Origin: Pseudobutyrivibrio sp.
GTDB lineage: Bacteria > Bacillota > Clostridia > Lachnospirales > Lachnospiraceae
DNA length: 6,805 nucleotides
NCBI GenBank assembly: GCA_017557715.1
Contig: JAFYYE010000189.1
Location: 1-6,805, forward strand
Direction: 5' to 3'
Below are positions 5,473 through 6,805 of this stretch, piece after piece. The number at the start of each line of letters is the position of its first letter. Position 1 is the stretch's first letter. The notes under the pieces were generated by a model. It was not told where the DNA came from, did no database searches, and saw only the letters and a program-made list of their open reading frames with translations. A program made the position numbers and the translations under genes.

Positions 5473-6805
5473 ATGAATGTACATACACAGATATGCGGGC
5501 TGGTTATTTTAGCCGTGCTCCTATTTTTTTACAAAAAACAGCCAACAATGGGGTTGAGCTCAGAACGAAAATTCAAGACTACTCTATTGGTTATTTTGGG
5601 ATGCGTCATTCTTGATATTGCATCCTGCTATTTTATTGTAAACGCTCTCAAGTACTCAGAAATAACAGTAAATTCAGTTTGTAAATTGTATCTTATTTCC
5701 CTTCACACTGTAGCGTTTTCAGCACTTGGATATTCGGTATCGGACTTATTTGAGAATTTAGGCTCAAAGCAGGAAAAAAAGCTTGGGCTTTTATATCAGG
5801 CTTTCTGTATCGTAGGCTTGGTGGTAACAATAAAGTTGCCTTTATATTATTACTACGATGGGCAGGTACTATACTCATACGGACCAGCCGCAACTGCTAC
5901 TTATGTATTTGTGACCATATATATTATTTCTATTATTCTCTCAGCCTCTCTTCTTCGAAGACACCTGAAAGAACAAAAAGTTTACGCTCTTTACTTATGG
6001 ATGGCTATATGGTCCATTTCAGCAATTATTCAGTTTTTGAATCCTAAGCTTTTGATAGTAAGTTTTGCTTCATGTATTGGTGCCCTTGTAATGTATTTTG
6101 AGCTTGAGAATCCACAAAGCTCACTATCAAGACGTACTGGACACTTTAGTTCTGCAGTTATCCATGAATACTTAGAATATATGTATCAGTCTCATAAGAA
6201 CTTCTCCGCTATGAGAATTTCTTTTAAAACTGTTGCTGATACTTCAGATGAAAATAAACTTTTACGTCAAACAATATCAATGCTTTCAGATTTTCTATTT
6301 ACAATAGACTCTGCAAAGGTATTTGATACAGCTGAAGGTTACTTCCTTCTAATATTTGAAAGCACAGACTTCATGGAAAGCACCAAGTATCAGATAGCAA
6401 CCTATTTCCAGTCTATCGAAAATAGTTCTGATGTAGGAAATGCAGTCACTCTTCTTCAGCCTTTCTATACAATCATTCCTGATTGCCGAATCGCTGAAAA
6501 TGCTGACGAGCTTATGTTGCTTTTGGCAAACTACATTCCAACTACAAACCATCATACAGCTGGTAATGAAGCCACTGTAACAAGTGAAGTTATAAAGAAT
6601 GTAAGACGTCAGAAGGATATTGAAAAACTTGTAATAGATGCAATGGAAAATGACAGAATCGAAGTGCACTACCAGCCGATTTACAATCTTTCAACTAACA
6701 CATTTACATCAGCTGAGGCCTTAGTTCGTATTAAGCTTATAGATGGCACCTATCTGCAGCCAAATGAATTTATTCCCGTTGCAGAGCTTACAGGAAGAAT
6801 CATTC
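5473..6805 (+). CDS. Seven-helix membrane protein with degenerate GGDEF and EAL domain (likely c-di-GMP phosphodiesterase), 3' end cut off
   Basis: The frame is open from the ATG at 5473 to the window edge (444 codons plus one base) with no stop. The N-terminal half is membrane-embedded: hydrophobic segments at about residues 7-20, 37-57, 66-88, 104-126, 138-161, 172-190 and 192-212, then a charged exit (ELENPQ). This resembles seven-helix sensory N-termini of bacterial signalling proteins, so a small or membrane-borne ligand is possible; none can be named. Residues about 218-350 keep the outline of a GGDEF domain, but the signature aligns with AEGYF (287-291) and the metal and guanine residues are not recognisable, so cyclase activity is unlikely. 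From about 382 an EAL domain starts: VHYQPI (398-403), AEALVRI (414-420, Glu415 being the EAL glutamate), and FIPVAELTGRII at the edge. The remaining catalytic residues lie outside the window, so phosphodiesterase activity is probable but unproven. It is transcribed divergently from ilvE. Confidence 0.9.
   Translation, partial: MNVHTQICGLVILAVLLFFYKKQPTMGLSSERKFKTTLLVILGCVILDIASCYFIVNALKYSEITVNSVCKLYLISLHTVAFSALGYSVSDLFENLGSKQEKKLGLLYQAFCIVGLVVTIKLPLYYYYDGQVLYSYGPAATATYVFVTIYIISIILSASLLRRHLKEQKVYALYLWMAIWSISAIIQFLNPKLLIVSFASCIGALVMYFELENPQSSLSRRTGHFSSAVIHEYLEYMYQSHKNFSAMRISFKTVADTSDENKLLRQTISMLSDFLFTIDSAKVFDTAEGYFLLIFESTDFMESTKYQIATYFQSIENSSDVGNAVTLLQPFYTIIPDCRIAENADELMLLLANYIPTTNHHTAGNEATVTSEVIKNVRRQKDIEKLVIDAMENDRIEVHYQPIYNLSTNTFTSAEALVRIKLIDGTYLQPNEFIPVAELTGRII

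Noticed and set aside
6349..6669. 106-codon minus-strand open frame
   Set aside because: It is antisense to the membrane EAL gene, whose frame shows clear domain motifs in this stretch. The antisense product has no recognisable features.

Overview
The window (6,805 bp, AT-rich) looks like chromosomal DNA from a low-GC Gram-positive anaerobe. A Lachnospiraceae member close to Butyrivibrio, Pseudobutyrivibrio or Roseburia is my best guess. It rests on codon use, GGAGG/AAAGGG ribosome binding sites, and the style of the amino-acid and cyclic-di-GMP proteins. This is an impression from sequence, not a database match.

Layout: (1) 1-126, minus strand: the first 42 codons of a secreted-protein gene running off the left edge, with a leader and dyads behind it up to about 218. 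(2) 273-5275, minus strand: three genes in transcription order, a branched-chain aminotransferase (ilvE), a large cytoplasmic sensor protein with GGDEF and EAL domains, and serine hydroxymethyltransferase (glyA). The first two overlap by one base (TAATG), and glyA follows after about 60 bp holding a compact hairpin and a good RBS. A strong sigma-A-type promoter precedes ilvE. (3) 5276-5472: a divergent control region with two back-to-back promoters and overlapping dyads. (4) 5473-6805, plus strand: a large open frame cut by the right edge, coding for a seven-helix membrane protein with a degenerate GGDEF-like region and the start of an EAL domain.

Two cyclic-di-GMP proteins flank ilvE and look complementary. 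The cytoplasmic one keeps every cyclase residue I can check, but its EAL domain has lost two conserved acidic residues (DDFG to DNFG, EGVE to GGVE), so it probably makes c-di-GMP. The divergent membrane one has lost GGDEF (AEGYF in its place) but keeps the EAL signature as far as it can be read, so it probably degrades or binds c-di-GMP. A c-di-GMP gene translationally coupled to ilvE and upstream of glyA suggests that amino-acid/one-carbon metabolism and second-messenger signalling are co-expressed here. The gene order is seen; the functional link is inference. I found no mobile element, CRISPR array, rRNA or tRNA, and no clear rho-independent terminator.
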